Source of the DNA: Chloroflexota bacterium
GTDB lineage: Bacteria; Chloroflexota; UBA11872; VXNJ01
DNA length: 64,000 bases
NCBI GenBank assembly: GCA_026707405.1
Contig: JAPOWW010000010.1
Span: 1 to 64,000 of the forward strand
Direction: 5' to 3'
Shown: positions 1 to 8,296 of the stretch, piece after piece
How positions within the stretch are numbered: the first letter of the stretch is position 1
How the letters are laid out: the number at the start of each line of letters is the position of its first letter
Notes under the pieces: model-generated
Seen by the model: only the letters and a program-made list of their open reading frames with translations
Told to the model about the DNA's origin: nothing
The model's database searches: none
Translations under genes and position numbers: made by a program

Positions 1-36
1 CATTCCCGCGAAGCATGTCCCCGCGAAAGCGGGGAG

Positions 37-385
37 CGGGAATCCATCCCCTCCGACAGGGAGAGGGCTGGAGTGGGTACAGACCGGGGAGCTATGTTAC
101 GTCCAAACCGGGCACATGGGTAACACAATGTCCGATCCGTCATGCCGGACTCGATCCGGCATCCAGAGGGGGTGGCGCGCGCTCCCAATCCGTCAATCCG
201 GCGGTCCAACCCGTCATTCCCGCGAAAAGCCTGCCCTCGACCCGATCGGGGGCGGGAATCCATCCCTTCCGACAGGTAGAGAGCTGGAGTGGGCATAGAC
301 CGGGGAGCTAGGTTACGTCCAAACCGGGCACATGGGTAACACAACGTCCGATCCGTCATGCCGGACTCGATCCGGCATCCAGAGG
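37..385. repeat. 133-bp direct repeat, two copies, gene-free left end
   Basis: Positions 37-169 and 253-385 are near-identical copies at an offset of 216 bp. Each copy carries, in reverse orientation, a 24-bp-periodic element (74-127 and 290-343) whose core reads TGTTACCCATGTGCCCGGT on the minus strand. Each ends in a perfect hairpin arm pair ATGCCGGA/TCCGGCAT (around 143-163 and 358-379). The spacer carries another repeat of the type CGTCATTCCCGCGAAA. No convincing gene lies in 1-520; the open frames here only read through the repeats. Confidence 0.8.
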
Positions 386-469
386 CCGCCCAATTACGCA
401 CATCGGTAGCGCACGCACTGCCCCCTGTATCCCCCGCCACGAATGTGGAAAATCCTGCAAAATACCCAA

Positions 470-519
470 AAGTCACGTATTCGTGATCCACTTCACCCCC
501 TAAGTCACCAATAAGTCAT
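470..519. promoter_or_regulatory. AAGTCAC direct repeats with an inverted repeat, possible operator
   Basis: AAGTCAC or AAGTCAT occurs at 470-476, 502-508 and 513-519, the last two one helical turn apart. A perfect inverted repeat TCACG-TATT-CGTGA spans 473-486. The segment is more AT-rich than its surroundings and lies just upstream of the small gene at 594. It could be a protein-binding region; no regulator can be named. Confidence 0.3.
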
Positions 520-593
520 ATTTGCGGGCTGTATCCTCATACATCGACAGAAGGCGCGTCACACTCGCTCCCCAACACGAGGACGCGGCTCGG

Positions 594-1010
594 ATGAATT
601 ACGAGGAGATGAAGCGGATGTCGGAAGAGCGACCGTACCAGAGACGCAAAATCGGATTTGTAGGAAACGTCGGTCCAGAGGAACAAGTACAGCCAGCCCA
701 AGAACAAGCCGCTGATTTGAGCTCCGAACAGGCTGCCTTGGGGACTATCGCGATTGCGGAGAAGGAACTGGGGCAGTTGCTTGCGGTTCAAGGGGCGTAC
801 GGCTTTAGCTGTAATCGGGATAGACGGGTGGGGCCTGCTAGGTCTGCGGGACTTGGCATGGGTACGGATCTAGTAGGCCGGTTCTCTGCGCTTGATCGTA
901 TCGTCGGCCTGATGCTCGAAATCTCCCCGGACGGAGGCCGGTTTTATGTGAAAAACGCGGGAGTTTTCTTGTCCAGGAACGACAAGCAATTCGTACAGTT
1001 CGTGAATTAA
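594..1010 (+). CDS. hypothetical protein, small soluble
   Basis: A 138-residue protein of unknown family. An in-frame TTG at 522 would add 24 residues, but the ATG at 594 is preferred because a GAGG sequence sits about 11 bases upstream. The N-terminal half is rich in Glu, Gln and Ala and probably helical. The C-terminal half (from about residue 80) contains a compact segment with LVGRFSALDRIVGLMLEI followed by a GGRFYV strand. No signal peptide, membrane segment or catalytic motif is visible. It sits alone between a repeat region and a lipoprotein gene on the same strand. A minus-strand frame overlaps its first half but has less protein-like composition. It may be a real accessory gene; the case rests on frame length and position only. 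Confidence 0.4.
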   Translation: MNYEEMKRMSEERPYQRRKIGFVGNVGPEEQVQPAQEQAADLSSEQAALGTIAIAEKELGQLLAVQGAYGFSCNRDRRVGPARSAGLGMGTDLVGRFSALDRIVGLMLEISPDGGRFYVKNAGVFLSRNDKQFVQFVN

Positions 1011-1071
1011 GACCTAGCCACCCACACCGCCTTGGAGCGTGCATACCGGTCGTGGTCATAGGAGGGTATCA

Positions 1072-1701
1072 ATGCGGCTATTACGCATTGCCCTGGCAAT
1101 CGCTTCGGCGCTGATGTTCGCGGCTTGCGGCGAGGTTCAGATCGTCGAGGTCGAAAAGGTCGTAACGGTCGAGGTCCCTATCGAGGTCGAGAAGATCGTC
1201 ATCGCGACGCCGACGCCCTCCAGCCTCGAACCCAGTTCAGCGTCGCAATTGTGGTTCTATGAATCTCATACTGACCCGGTAAGTCAGAGGGTACGGCATT
1301 TGGCGAGCATTGGGTCACTGGACGATTCTTCAGGAATTATTGTTCGTTGTGATCTAAATCAAGACGATTCGTTCGACGTGTACGTCGCCTTTCCCGATGA
1401 GGGCATTGGTGGCAATGACAGGAATCACGTTGAAGTTGAATACAGGTTCGCGAATAGCAGTCCTGTAGCCGAAAACTGGAAATCATCGGTGAGTAGCAAA
1501 GCTGTGTTTGCTCCTGATGATGTCGAAGAGGCATTTGCTCGGCTGTTAATCAGCGCATCAAGTCTTGCCTTTCGAGCGGTCGATTACCGGGATGGGAGTC
1601 GACATCTTGCTGAATTCACGCTTGACGGACAGTCAGACCCGGATCATCCCGTGCGCTGGGTTATGTTCGCCTGCGGGTGGGACATGGATATAGGAGGCTA
1701 G
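1072..1701 (+). CDS. lipoprotein with Val/Glu/Lys linker and a secreted domain of unknown function
   Basis: The start is the ATG at 1072 with AGGAGG eight to ten bases upstream. Residues 1-19 form a signal peptide ending in the lipobox FAAC, so the mature protein should be lipidated. The next 25 residues are a charged linker (EVEKVVTVEVPIEVEKIV) followed by a Thr/Pro spacer, a style common in Chloroflexota lipoproteins. The remaining 140 residues form a soluble domain that resembles the secreted protein at 32230: both share a WxY start, a VRC, an EYR[FW], a VF[AL]PDD, a FARLLI and a terminal DHP[VI]R. The function of this domain is unknown; an extracellular binding or sensing role is only a guess. 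The stop is two bases from the next gene, so the two are probably co-transcribed. Confidence 0.7.
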   Translation: MRLLRIALAIASALMFAACGEVQIVEVEKVVTVEVPIEVEKIVIATPTPSSLEPSSASQLWFYESHTDPVSQRVRHLASIGSLDDSSGIIVRCDLNQDDSFDVYVAFPDEGIGGNDRNHVEVEYRFANSSPVAENWKSSVSSKAVFAPDDVEEAFARLLISASSLAFRAVDYRDGSRHLAEFTLDGQSDPDHPVRWVMFACGWDMDIGG

Positions 1702-1703
1702 CA

Positions 1704-2018
1704 ATGGCGTTTGACAGAGCATTCATGCAACTAGTCGGGATGCCTTGGGAGACAATCACAATAGAGACTATGGGAGAAGCCCTCGCCGCAATGGGCGCCG
1801 CTAACAGAATTTACGACGCGCTCGAAGCGCCGCGCCGAGAGTCAACGGATGACATGATCTCAACCCTCGAGAGTATAGTTCGGCGCGGCGAGGCCGATGG
1901 ACTGACCGTGTCCTCACCAAAACCTACGGGATATGACGTCTTTTCCGACTTGGCTCGGTTCTACGAATATCGCTTCGCGATAGCTCATTTGGCGTGGGTG
2001 CGAGCCTGCAATTCCTGA
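1704..2018 (+). CDS. hypothetical protein, downstream partner of the lipoprotein
   Basis: A 104-residue protein starting at an ATG two bases after the previous stop, with GGAGG inside the end of the preceding gene, which suggests translational coupling. It appears largely helical, with alternating hydrophobic and acidic stretches (AAMGAANRIYDALEAPRR, MISTLESIVRRGEADGL). It has no membrane segment or signal peptide and no motif I recognise. Its tight spacing with the lipoprotein at 1072 is the best evidence that it is a real gene. A cytoplasmic partner of that lipoprotein is possible but unsupported. Confidence 0.5.
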   Translation: MAFDRAFMQLVGMPWETITIETMGEALAAMGAANRIYDALEAPRRESTDDMISTLESIVRRGEADGLTVSSPKPTGYDVFSDLARFYEYRFAIAHLAWVRACNS

Positions 2019-2047
2019 GACTGAGAACATATCCGCAGTAGCGGGTA

Positions 2048-2380
2048 TTGGTGGCGGCAAGTAAGAGGTCCCGCGCCTGCCTTCTCTGGCTAGTAATTGG
2101 CGCGGTCGTCGTTGTCATGGGTTTCTGCTATGTGTCGGAACGTATCGTCTCCGTCGATCCCGTGCCGCGCTGTCCGCCTGTGAGAGTCGATCCTGCCATG
2201 CCGCGCTATGTTTCCAATGCCAAGTTGCGCCAGTTCCAGCACGATGCAACTCGCGAGGCGCTTGCCCTGCCCGCTGGAAGCGACGAGCGATACTTCCTCC
2301 TACAAGAGGCCCGCGATTGGGAGAGGCGAGCGAACAACAACCCTGATGGCATGTGCCTGGACGATATATTTGACGACTAG
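2048..2380 (+). CDS. small single-pass membrane protein
   Basis: About 110 residues from a TTG at 2048 (or a GTG at 2051); neither has a strong ribosome-binding site. Residues 10-28 form one hydrophobic segment (LLWLVIGAVVVVMGFCYV) preceded by basic residues, consistent with an N-in signal anchor. The outside part holds a short Pro/Cys-containing stretch and a helical segment ending in acidic residues. No family was recognised. Its 3' end overlaps the start of the nuclease lipoprotein in another frame, so the two are probably expressed together. Confidence 0.5.
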   Translation: MVAASKRSRACLLWLVIGAVVVVMGFCYVSERIVSVDPVPRCPPVRVDPAMPRYVSNAKLRQFQHDATREALALPAGSDERYFLLQEARDWERRANNNPDGMCLDDIFDD

Positions 2381-2837
2381 GGTATTAGCTCTCTGCCTGT
2401 TTGTTCTGCTCGCCGCCTGCACATCCCAACAGGTCGAGCAGCAACTACGGGACTCCCAATCCCGCATCCATGCCCGCCTGGACGCTATCGAGTCGGAACT
2501 TCAGGCCCTTCGGGACGAGCGCAACGTCGTGCCGGTCGTGCGCGTAATCGACGGAGACACCATCGAAGTTATGTATCGCGGTCTCCCTGAGAAAGTGCGC
2601 TATCTCGACGCGTGGGCGCCAGAGCCGGACGAAGAAGGCGGGCCGGAGGCCTCGGCCTACAACGCCTCACTGGTCGAAGGCCAGACGGTCCGGCTAGTCA
2701 TTTCAGACAAGGGCAACGGACGGGACGGCTTCGGGCGGCTGCTGGCTGACGTGTACCTACCAGACGGTCGTCACGTCAACGCGCTGATCGTCGAGAATAC
2801 GGCAGCAACCGCGGAGCGGCCCCGAATTCGAAACTGA
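2346..2837 (+). CDS. lipoprotein with thermonuclease (SNase-like) domain
   Basis: The product is about 163 residues from the ATG at 2346. A TTG at 2370 gives a more typical 17-residue lipoprotein signal (MTTRVLALCLFVLLAAC), and the true start is uncertain. After the lipobox Cys comes a coiled-coil-like helix (VEQQLRDSQSRIHARLDAIESELQALR). The rest matches the staphylococcal nuclease fold: VIDGDTIEV, VRYL, APE, GPEASAY, GFGRLLADVYLPDG and VNALIV. The family's catalytic Arg35, Glu43 and Arg87 and the Asp of DGDT appear conserved. The calcium-ligand Asp of VDTPE reads Trp here (AWAPE). An envelope-anchored nuclease or nucleic-acid-binding role is likely. The body after the SNase core is short. 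It lies last in a four-gene plus-strand group. Confidence 0.75.
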   Translation: MACAWTIYLTTRVLALCLFVLLAACTSQQVEQQLRDSQSRIHARLDAIESELQALRDERNVVPVVRVIDGDTIEVMYRGLPEKVRYLDAWAPEPDEEGGPEASAYNASLVEGQTVRLVISDKGNGRDGFGRLLADVYLPDGRHVNALIVENTAATAERPRIRN

Positions 2838-2891
2838 CACACGACCCGCCCCCTCTTGGCTGCTGCTCTTACTCGCTAACACGACTCCCGT

Positions 2892-4028
2892 CTACCGAAA
2901 CCACTCGTAGACCATCCCCAGCGACCGGTCTTCCAACGGCAGTTCCACCCTCGCGCCGCCCGACCGGTGCGACTCCCGCATCGCTATCTGGATTTCTATC
3001 GCGTTTCTCACGCGTCGCCCGCTGACCCTCGGTTCCTCCCCGCTGTCGATGCACTCGATCACGTTGTCGATCGAGTACAACGGCGACCACTGCCCCAGGA
3101 AATCCGGCTCCGGCAGCGAAACCTGCAAGCGCTCCGTTCCCGCCGGACCTTCCACATCCTGGAATAGCTGGAATCGATTCCAGTTGAACGTCAATTCGCC
3201 CGTTTCGCCCGTGATGCGCGCGAACGGCGCCCCGATCCGTATCGAGCCGTACAGGCCGTCCCGGAATCCGATCATCCCTGACCCCGTAAACTCCCCGTCC
3301 CGCATCACCACGTCTTCGTTCTCGGCAAAGCCCATCACCCAGGCGGCCTCGCGGTCGACCAGGTACATCCACCCGTTGTGTTGGGCAAAGACCGAGTCCG
3401 ACTCGAAGCTCAGAACGCGCCCTATCGCCCCGCCGTCGATCAGTTGCTTCACGGCTCCAAACGCCGGATGCCCCACGCTGATCGGACCGCACGCCAGCGG
3501 CACGCCCGCCTCCCGGCAGACGTCCACCATTCGGTCGGCCTCCGCGAGCGTATGCGCCATCGGCTTTTCGGTCAGGATTCCCTGCGCCCCGCACTCGACC
3601 GCTAGCGCCGTCACGTCAGGCCGGTCGTCGGTCCTGGTGCAAACGCACACGAAGTCAAGCCGTTCGTTTCGCAGCATCTCCCCGTAGTCGGTATAGAGCG
3701 CGTCGACGCCGTAACGTTCCCCGAACGCTTCCAGGCGCTCCTCGTTGACCTCGCAGCCCGCGACCAGCTCGGTCCGCGGATGCGCTACGAGTCCGCCCGC
3801 GTGCGAGTCCGTCAGCCCCTCTTTGCCCGGATGCGCCGTCGGAGGCGGGTCGCGGTCCGGCCGCAATTCCGGCATCCCCTTCGGGACCGCGCTCGGTCCA
3901 AGATTGACGGGCGGCCGCGTGGCCACGTCGTATAGCCATCCTGTCCAGCCCAGCCCGACGACGCCTGCGCGAAGGACGCTCGAATCGCCAGCGGCCTCTC
4001 CCGACCTATCGCTCGAATTCGTGGCCAT
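2892..4028 (-). CDS. Gfo/Idh/MocA family oxidoreductase
   Basis: This is a probable NAD(P)-dependent sugar or cyclitol dehydrogenase of 378 residues. The Rossmann fingerprint is GVVGLGWTG near residue 22, followed by an unusual insertion rich in Pro (about residues 38-75) before the second strand (LVAGCEV). The family signature TEKPMAHTLAEAD is present with the EKP Lys. The C-terminal half has the usual beta-sheet domain (GSGMIGFRDGLYGSIRIG). The exact substrate cannot be told. It begins seven bases after the stop of the FAA hydrolase upstream, so it is probably the last gene of the minus-strand group 8296 to 2892. Confidence 0.85.
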   Translation of the reverse strand: MATNSSDRSGEAAGDSSVLRAGVVGLGWTGWLYDVATRPPVNLGPSAVPKGMPELRPDRDPPPTAHPGKEGLTDSHAGGLVAHPRTELVAGCEVNEERLEAFGERYGVDALYTDYGEMLRNERLDFVCVCTRTDDRPDVTALAVECGAQGILTEKPMAHTLAEADRMVDVCREAGVPLACGPISVGHPAFGAVKQLIDGGAIGRVLSFESDSVFAQHNGWMYLVDREAAWVMGFAENEDVVMRDGEFTGSGMIGFRDGLYGSIRIGAPFARITGETGELTFNWNRFQLFQDVEGPAGTERLQVSLPEPDFLGQWSPLYSIDNVIECIDSGEEPRVSGRRVRNAIEIQIAMRESHRSGGARVELPLEDRSLGMVYEWFR

Positions 4029-4035
4029 CAGTCGA

Positions 4036-4812
4036 TCACCCGTCAGCTACAACCGGGTTGCGCAGCACGCCCACGCCCTCGACTTCGATCTCGACCACGT
4101 CGCCCGGCGCTATCGGACCGACGCCTGCCGGCGTGCCCGTGTAGATCACGTCGCCCGGCAGCAGCGTTATTGCATCGCTTATGTATGAAACGAGCTGCGG
4201 TACGGAGAACAGCAGGTCCGACGTGTTCGAGTTCTGGCGCTCCTCGCCGTTCAGCCGCGCCTTGACCGCCAGGCTGGAGGGATCGATGTCAGTCGCTATC
4301 ACCGGACCCATAGGCGCAAACGTGTCGAATCCCTTGCAGATCAGCAGACATCCCATCGCCATCTCGGCCCGCTGGATCGCCCGCGCGCTCACGTCGTTGC
4401 CGCACGTGTACCCGAGAACGTAGTCCAGCGCGTCATTTTCCGAGACGCTCCTGGCCGTCTTGCCGATGACAACCGCCAACTCGGCCTCGTATTCGACTTC
4501 CTCGATGCCCGTCGGATACACGATCGAATCGCCATTGCCAATGACCGCTGTTGTCGGCTTGACGAACAGCATCGGGATTTCCGGCGTCGCCATGCCGCTC
4601 TCTTCGATGTGCGAAACGTAGTTCAGCCCGACGCCGATCACCTTGGCCGGATTAGCCACCGGCGCCAGTACCCGCACGTCGCTCAGGTTCGCCGCCGCCC
4701 CGCCCACTTCAAAGTCGCCGTACGGGCATCCGTCTATTCCAAGTATCGAGCCGTCGTCTTGGAGCGCCCCATACGACGCTTCGCCGCCCATCTCGTATCG
4801 AATCAGTTTCAT
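4036..4812 (-). CDS. fumarylacetoacetate hydrolase family protein
   Basis: A 258-residue cytosolic hydrolase or decarboxylase/isomerase of the FAH fold, usually acting on 2-oxo or 4-acyl acids late in a catabolic route. Diagnostic segments are VIGVGLNYVSHIEE, EVEYEAELAVVIGK with the metal-binding Glu pair, YTCGNDVSARAIQ, KGFDTFAPMGP, and GDVIYTGTPAGVGPI near the C-terminus. The ATG at 4812 is preceded by GGAGAGG. Length and all core motifs are normal for the single-domain form. Being next to an oxidoreductase and a DegT aminotransferase suggests it processes a sugar-derived keto acid. Confidence 0.9.
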   Translation of the reverse strand: MKLIRYEMGGEASYGALQDDGSILGIDGCPYGDFEVGGAAANLSDVRVLAPVANPAKVIGVGLNYVSHIEESGMATPEIPMLFVKPTTAVIGNGDSIVYPTGIEEVEYEAELAVVIGKTARSVSENDALDYVLGYTCGNDVSARAIQRAEMAMGCLLICKGFDTFAPMGPVIATDIDPSSLAVKARLNGEERQNSNTSDLLFSVPQLVSYISDAITLLPGDVIYTGTPAGVGPIAPGDVVEIEVEGVGVLRNPVVADG

Positions 4813-4863
4813 AAACAGACCTCTCCATCGAATACAGGACGCCCGCCGGGCGCCGTCCCAAAA

Positions 4864-5853
4864 CTAACCGAGTAGAGCGCTCCGGCTCGCCTCGTATATA
4901 TCCGCAACTCCCGCCTCTTCGGCATCGCCGTCGTGAACCACGATCCTGATGCCGTTGTTTATCTCGCCGCCAAACTTCAAATGCCAGGTGTCCTCGTAGA
5001 TCGGGTTCAGGTTGATGGTCCCCCAATCGAAGATGTGCCATGGCACGTCACCCGACGAAGCGAACTTGAACGCCGCGATTCCCGCCCATTTGCCATGCGG
5101 GCCGGGTCCCGATCCATCGACCCAGTCGGCCTTCTTTCCGCTGATCTGCGCCGCGCCGTCTCGACCTTCCGAATCGCTCGACTTCCCGCCGTCGATTTCG
5201 CGAAGCCCCTCCGCCAGGCGGATCGTGAAATAGGCGTGCCGGGTCGGCCCGATGCTCAGCTCCCATTCGGTCGGCACAAGCTTGGACCGGATGTCGATGA
5301 TGTTGGAAGACTCGCCCGGATATATGTCGATGACACGGGTCTCCTCCGCGAGATTCCGCCTGTTCGGCGCCGCCCACTCGATAGGCCCCTGCCAATAGAG
5401 CGACTGAACGACCCGCAAATGGTCCTCCGCGATTTCCGTACTTTCGGTTGAAGTCGTTAGAACCCGCCCCGGCGTCCGTCCCTGAAACGTGTCGTTTACG
5501 TAGAGGTTGTAGTTTCCGTACTCGGTCAGGGTCGTCATCTCCGGAAGCAGCGGCGGAAAGTGACAGTTGACGTGGTCCGACCCCACCGTTATCGAGTTGT
5601 GATGCGGATGGTCTCGCGGCGACTCGTCGGTTACCGCCACGCCCTGGGGCGTCCAGACCGGAAACAGGTAGGCTCGAAACTCCCCCTGGGCCAGCACCGT
5701 GATCGGCCTCCCGCGCCAGCTCACCTTCGTGCGCCGCGCGCGCGGAGTTGCCGAATGCGGCAACGAGATGTATTCCGTCTCTACGGAGAAGTTCTCCAAG
5801 TCCTCACCTCCGATACGGTCGATGCGAGCACGGCCCTGCCCCCTCACCGTCAT
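4864..5853 (-). CDS. PmoA-like (DUF6807) protein
   Basis: About 330 residues. Recognised by RAYLFPVWTPQGVAVTDESPRDHPHH in pieces (PVWTPQGV, then PRDHPHHNSI), followed by VNCHF, EWELSIGPTRHAYFTIRL and a C-terminal WHIFDWGTINLNP. This family is found widely near sugar-catabolism genes and is annotated PmoA/DUF6807; its biochemical role is unclear. The His-rich motif may bind a sugar or metal. I start at the ATG at 5853. An upstream in-frame start at 5916 would be encoded by a repeat of the CGTCATTCC type, and even the chosen start borders that repeat. It lies 51 bases before the FAA hydrolase. Confidence 0.75.
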   Translation of the reverse strand: MTVRGQGRARIDRIGGEDLENFSVETEYISLPHSATPRARRTKVSWRGRPITVLAQGEFRAYLFPVWTPQGVAVTDESPRDHPHHNSITVGSDHVNCHFPPLLPEMTTLTEYGNYNLYVNDTFQGRTPGRVLTTSTESTEIAEDHLRVVQSLYWQGPIEWAAPNRRNLAEETRVIDIYPGESSNIIDIRSKLVPTEWELSIGPTRHAYFTIRLAEGLREIDGGKSSDSEGRDGAAQISGKKADWVDGSGPGPHGKWAGIAAFKFASSGDVPWHIFDWGTINLNPIYEDTWHLKFGGEINNGIRIVVHDGDAEEAGVADIYEASRSALLG

Positions 5854-5955
5854 TCCCGACTCCGATCGGGGATCCTGCGTTGGCTGCGCGCGGCCCTGAT
5901 CCCAGTTTCCACTCAAGTTCCTCCATCAAACGCGGTACTCATCCCGCCAATCAAT

Positions 5956-5993
5956 CCCCTCTCCCCCACGTGGGAGAGGGTTAGGGTGAGGGG
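5956..5993. repeat. GC-rich hairpin repeat (CCCTCTCCC / GGGAGAGGG family)
   Basis: One copy of a dispersed element: a stem CCCTCTCCC or similar pairing with GGGAGAGGG, followed by TTAGGGTGAGGG. Other copies lie at 14329-14367, 14487-14525, 23771-23806, 25772-25808 and 42573-42608, with degenerate forms near 35066 and 60757. All are intergenic or at gene ends. It separates the PmoA-like gene from the isomerase gene within one minus-strand group. The 256-bp gap also holds a CGTCATTCCGG-type fragment. Confidence 0.75.
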
Positions 5994-6109
5994 GATCCCC
6001 GGCGCCAACACGCCCCTGTTCGCACTCACCGCCCGCCCCGCTCGTCATTCCGGTCCTCACGCAGTCGCAGCGAGAGCCGGACGCGGACTCGGATTCCAGC
6101 GACAGCCCC

Positions 6110-7060
6110 TCAACCCGCTTCACCTGCCGCCTTCAGCAAGTCTTTCAATTTCCCGTAGTTGATGGCCATCGCTTCCTTTTTGGAGCCGCTCGGCGGCGCG
6201 AAGTGCGTCGCCACCGCCAGCACCACGTCGCAGCCATGCTCTTTCAGGCTGCGGAAAATCGTCACGTAGTCTATGTCGCCCTCGCCGAGCGGCCGGTACT
6301 CGAAGTCTAGATTGAAGCCGTCTCTGACATGCAAGTCCTTCAGGTGCAGCGAGTTCAGATAAGGACGCACGTTGTTGAATCCCGCCGTCGCCACGTCGAA
6401 CTCACCGCAGTTGAAGTTATCCGCCGGCCCCCACATCAGCTTGATTCGGCTCGACCCGACCCGCTCCGCGATCTGCCGGAAGTTGGACGTCGTGTTCGTG
6501 TAGTTCCAGGGCATCATCGAAAGCACGACGTTGACATCGTGCTCTTCCCCGTGCTCGGCGACTATCGAGAAAATCCTGACCAGCTTGTCCATGTCGACTT
6601 CGGCGATCACGCCCCCGCGCGTGAGCCACCGCATCGGCCAGGTGGGCTTGTCCGCCGAGTATTCGCCCGGCCAGGCAAACGTATAGATCAACACGTCGCG
6701 AACCCCCAGCCGGTTCGCCAGCTTCATCGTCTCGACAACGTCGTCCATCTCCTTCTGTACGCTGGGCGCGTCCTCGGGAGCGTCGCTGTCTAGCTCGGTC
6801 AGATGGATGAACTTGAACGGACTGCGCGGACTCAACAGCGAGATCTTCAGACCGTGGCTCTCGACGCGCCGCCCAATGTCATCCGCCTCCGCCGGCGTCA
6901 GGTCCACGAGCTCCGGTCCGCCCATCAGGTTGTCGAACCAGACGTATTCGGCCCCGATTTCCGCCGCCGCCGCCAGCGCTTCGTCAAACGGCATTCGCAG
7001 TTCGTTGAGGAACATTCCCAGCTTGAACCCGCTGTCACCCCCTGAAGCCGTCATTCGCAA
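6110..7060 (-). CDS. sugar phosphate isomerase/epimerase family (AP endonuclease-type TIM barrel)
   Basis: A 316-residue member of the xylose-isomerase-like TIM-barrel family that isomerises or epimerises free or phosphorylated sugars. It opens with KLGMFLNELRMPFDEALAAAAEIGAEYVWFD. Later barrel strands carry likely metal ligands: DVNVVLSMMPWNY, IKLMWGPADNF with a following GE, LHLKDLHVRDG, and PLGEGDIDY, the last being a hallmark of this family. The start could also be 7054. It lies 36 bases after the DegT aminotransferase gene, consistent with one transcript and with a pathway on an amino-sugar or inositol-like compound. Confidence 0.85.
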   Translation of the reverse strand: MRMTASGGDSGFKLGMFLNELRMPFDEALAAAAEIGAEYVWFDNLMGGPELVDLTPAEADDIGRRVESHGLKISLLSPRSPFKFIHLTELDSDAPEDAPSVQKEMDDVVETMKLANRLGVRDVLIYTFAWPGEYSADKPTWPMRWLTRGGVIAEVDMDKLVRIFSIVAEHGEEHDVNVVLSMMPWNYTNTTSNFRQIAERVGSSRIKLMWGPADNFNCGEFDVATAGFNNVRPYLNSLHLKDLHVRDGFNLDFEYRPLGEGDIDYVTIFRSLKEHGCDVVLAVATHFAPPSGSKKEAMAINYGKLKDLLKAAGEAG

Positions 7061-7096
7061 GCCTCCCCAATCGCGGCCGCAAGCCCTCCGTTGGCT

Positions 7097-8296
7097 CTAG
7101 CGTCTGTACGCATCTGTGACTTTGGCGACGATAGTGGCCATGTCGTCGATGTCGCGCTCCGTGTATTTCTCGGTGAACCCCCAACGCACGGTCCTCTCCA
7201 GGTGAGTGCGCGCGTTGACGAGCCGTTCGACATCAGCTTCCCGGTCCGGCAGGAACTTGTGACTGTGCGGGATCAGGTAGTACATCGCGGGCGAGCAGTT
7301 GAGACCCTCCGCCGACAGAGCCTCGCCCATCTGGCTGGCGTCGACTCGAAACTGCTCTAGATCGAACTGTAACGGGTACAGCCAGTGCAGATGGACTTGT
7401 CCCTCTGGGACCCGCGGGGTTATCACTCCCTCGATATCCGAGATCTTCGCCGTGAATCGCTCGGCCAGTTCCACGCGGCGCTTCAGCTGGTCCGGCAATA
7501 TCTTCAGTTGGGCTAGCCCCACTGCCGATTCCATGTCGCCGAATCGATAGTTGAATCCGATGCCGTTATGCTCGCGTCCGAGCGGCCCCAGGTCGTCCGC
7601 GCCGCGGTCGACCGCGAATTTGCGAATTGCCGCTATTACGTCCGCGTCATCCGAGATAGCCATGCCGCCGTTGTCGGTCGGCAGCAGCTTGCCCGCGTCG
7701 AACGAGAAGCAGCCGATGTCGCCGACGCCGCCCGCGACCCGGCCCTTGTAACCCGCCAGCATCGCCTGGCAAACGTCCTCGACGACGAGAATGTCGTGAC
7801 GCCTCGCAAGCTCGACGATCGGGTCCATGTCGCACATCAGACCGTAGAAGTGCACGGCGATGATCGCCCTGGTTCGCGGCGTGATTACCTCTTCGATCGT
7901 TTCAGCGGTGACCAGTCCCGTCCGAACGTCCACGTCCGCGAACACGGCTTTGGCCCCTTGCATCACGACTCCCGCCACCGAACCGTAGTCCGAGATGGCC
8001 GAGACGATTACCTCGTCCCCCGGTCCATATCCAAGACCGCCGATCACCGAGTGGATCGCCGCCGTGCAGTTCGCTACCGCGACGCCGTACTTGGCGCCTG
8101 ACGCCTCGGCCACCGCCGTCTCGAAGTCGCTTGTCAGGTCCAGCGTGAATCCGCTGTCGAGGACCTCGCGCACCATCCCCGCCGCTTCGGGCGAAATTAT
8201 TCGAGGACGAGGCGTCGGCAGCGGATCGTCAGCCGAGCGCACGGGAGCGCCGCCGTCCAGCGCCAGCGAAGTCTTAACAATCTCAGCGGTCGTCAT
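7097..8296 (-). CDS. DegT/DnrJ/EryC1/StrS family aminotransferase
   Basis: A 399-residue PLP enzyme of the sugar or cyclitol aminotransferase family. Lys203 in the motif SFDAGKLLPTDNGG is the expected PLP-binding lysine. EDVCQAMLAGYKG (173-185) carries the Asp/Gln that contact the cofactor, and ANCTAAIHSVIGGLGYGPGDEVI (75-98, read in parts) is the phosphate-binding N-terminal segment. FGDMESAVGLAQL is also typical. It is the first gene of the minus-strand group, with a divergent gene upstream at 8504, so its promoter should lie in 8297-8503. It may remove or add an amino group on the sugar handled by the downstream isomerase and dehydrogenase. Confidence 0.9.
   Translation of the reverse strand: MTTAEIVKTSLALDGGAPVRSADDPLPTPRPRIISPEAAGMVREVLDSGFTLDLTSDFETAVAEASGAKYGVAVANCTAAIHSVIGGLGYGPGDEVIVSAISDYGSVAGVVMQGAKAVFADVDVRTGLVTAETIEEVITPRTRAIIAVHFYGLMCDMDPIVELARRHDILVVEDVCQAMLAGYKGRVAGGVGDIGCFSFDAGKLLPTDNGGMAISDDADVIAAIRKFAVDRGADDLGPLGREHNGIGFNYRFGDMESAVGLAQLKILPDQLKRRVELAERFTAKISDIEGVITPRVPEGQVHLHWLYPLQFDLEQFRVDASQMGEALSAEGLNCSPAMYYLIPHSHKFLPDREADVERLVNARTHLERTVRWGFTEKYTERDIDDMATIVAKVTDAYRR

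Noticed and set aside
15-311. Plus-strand frame of 98 codons at the left end
   Set aside because: It reads entirely through the 133-bp direct repeats.
37-385. Possible CRISPR array from regularly spaced repeats
   Set aside because: There are only two long copies with no unique spacers of constant length, and no cas genes in the window.
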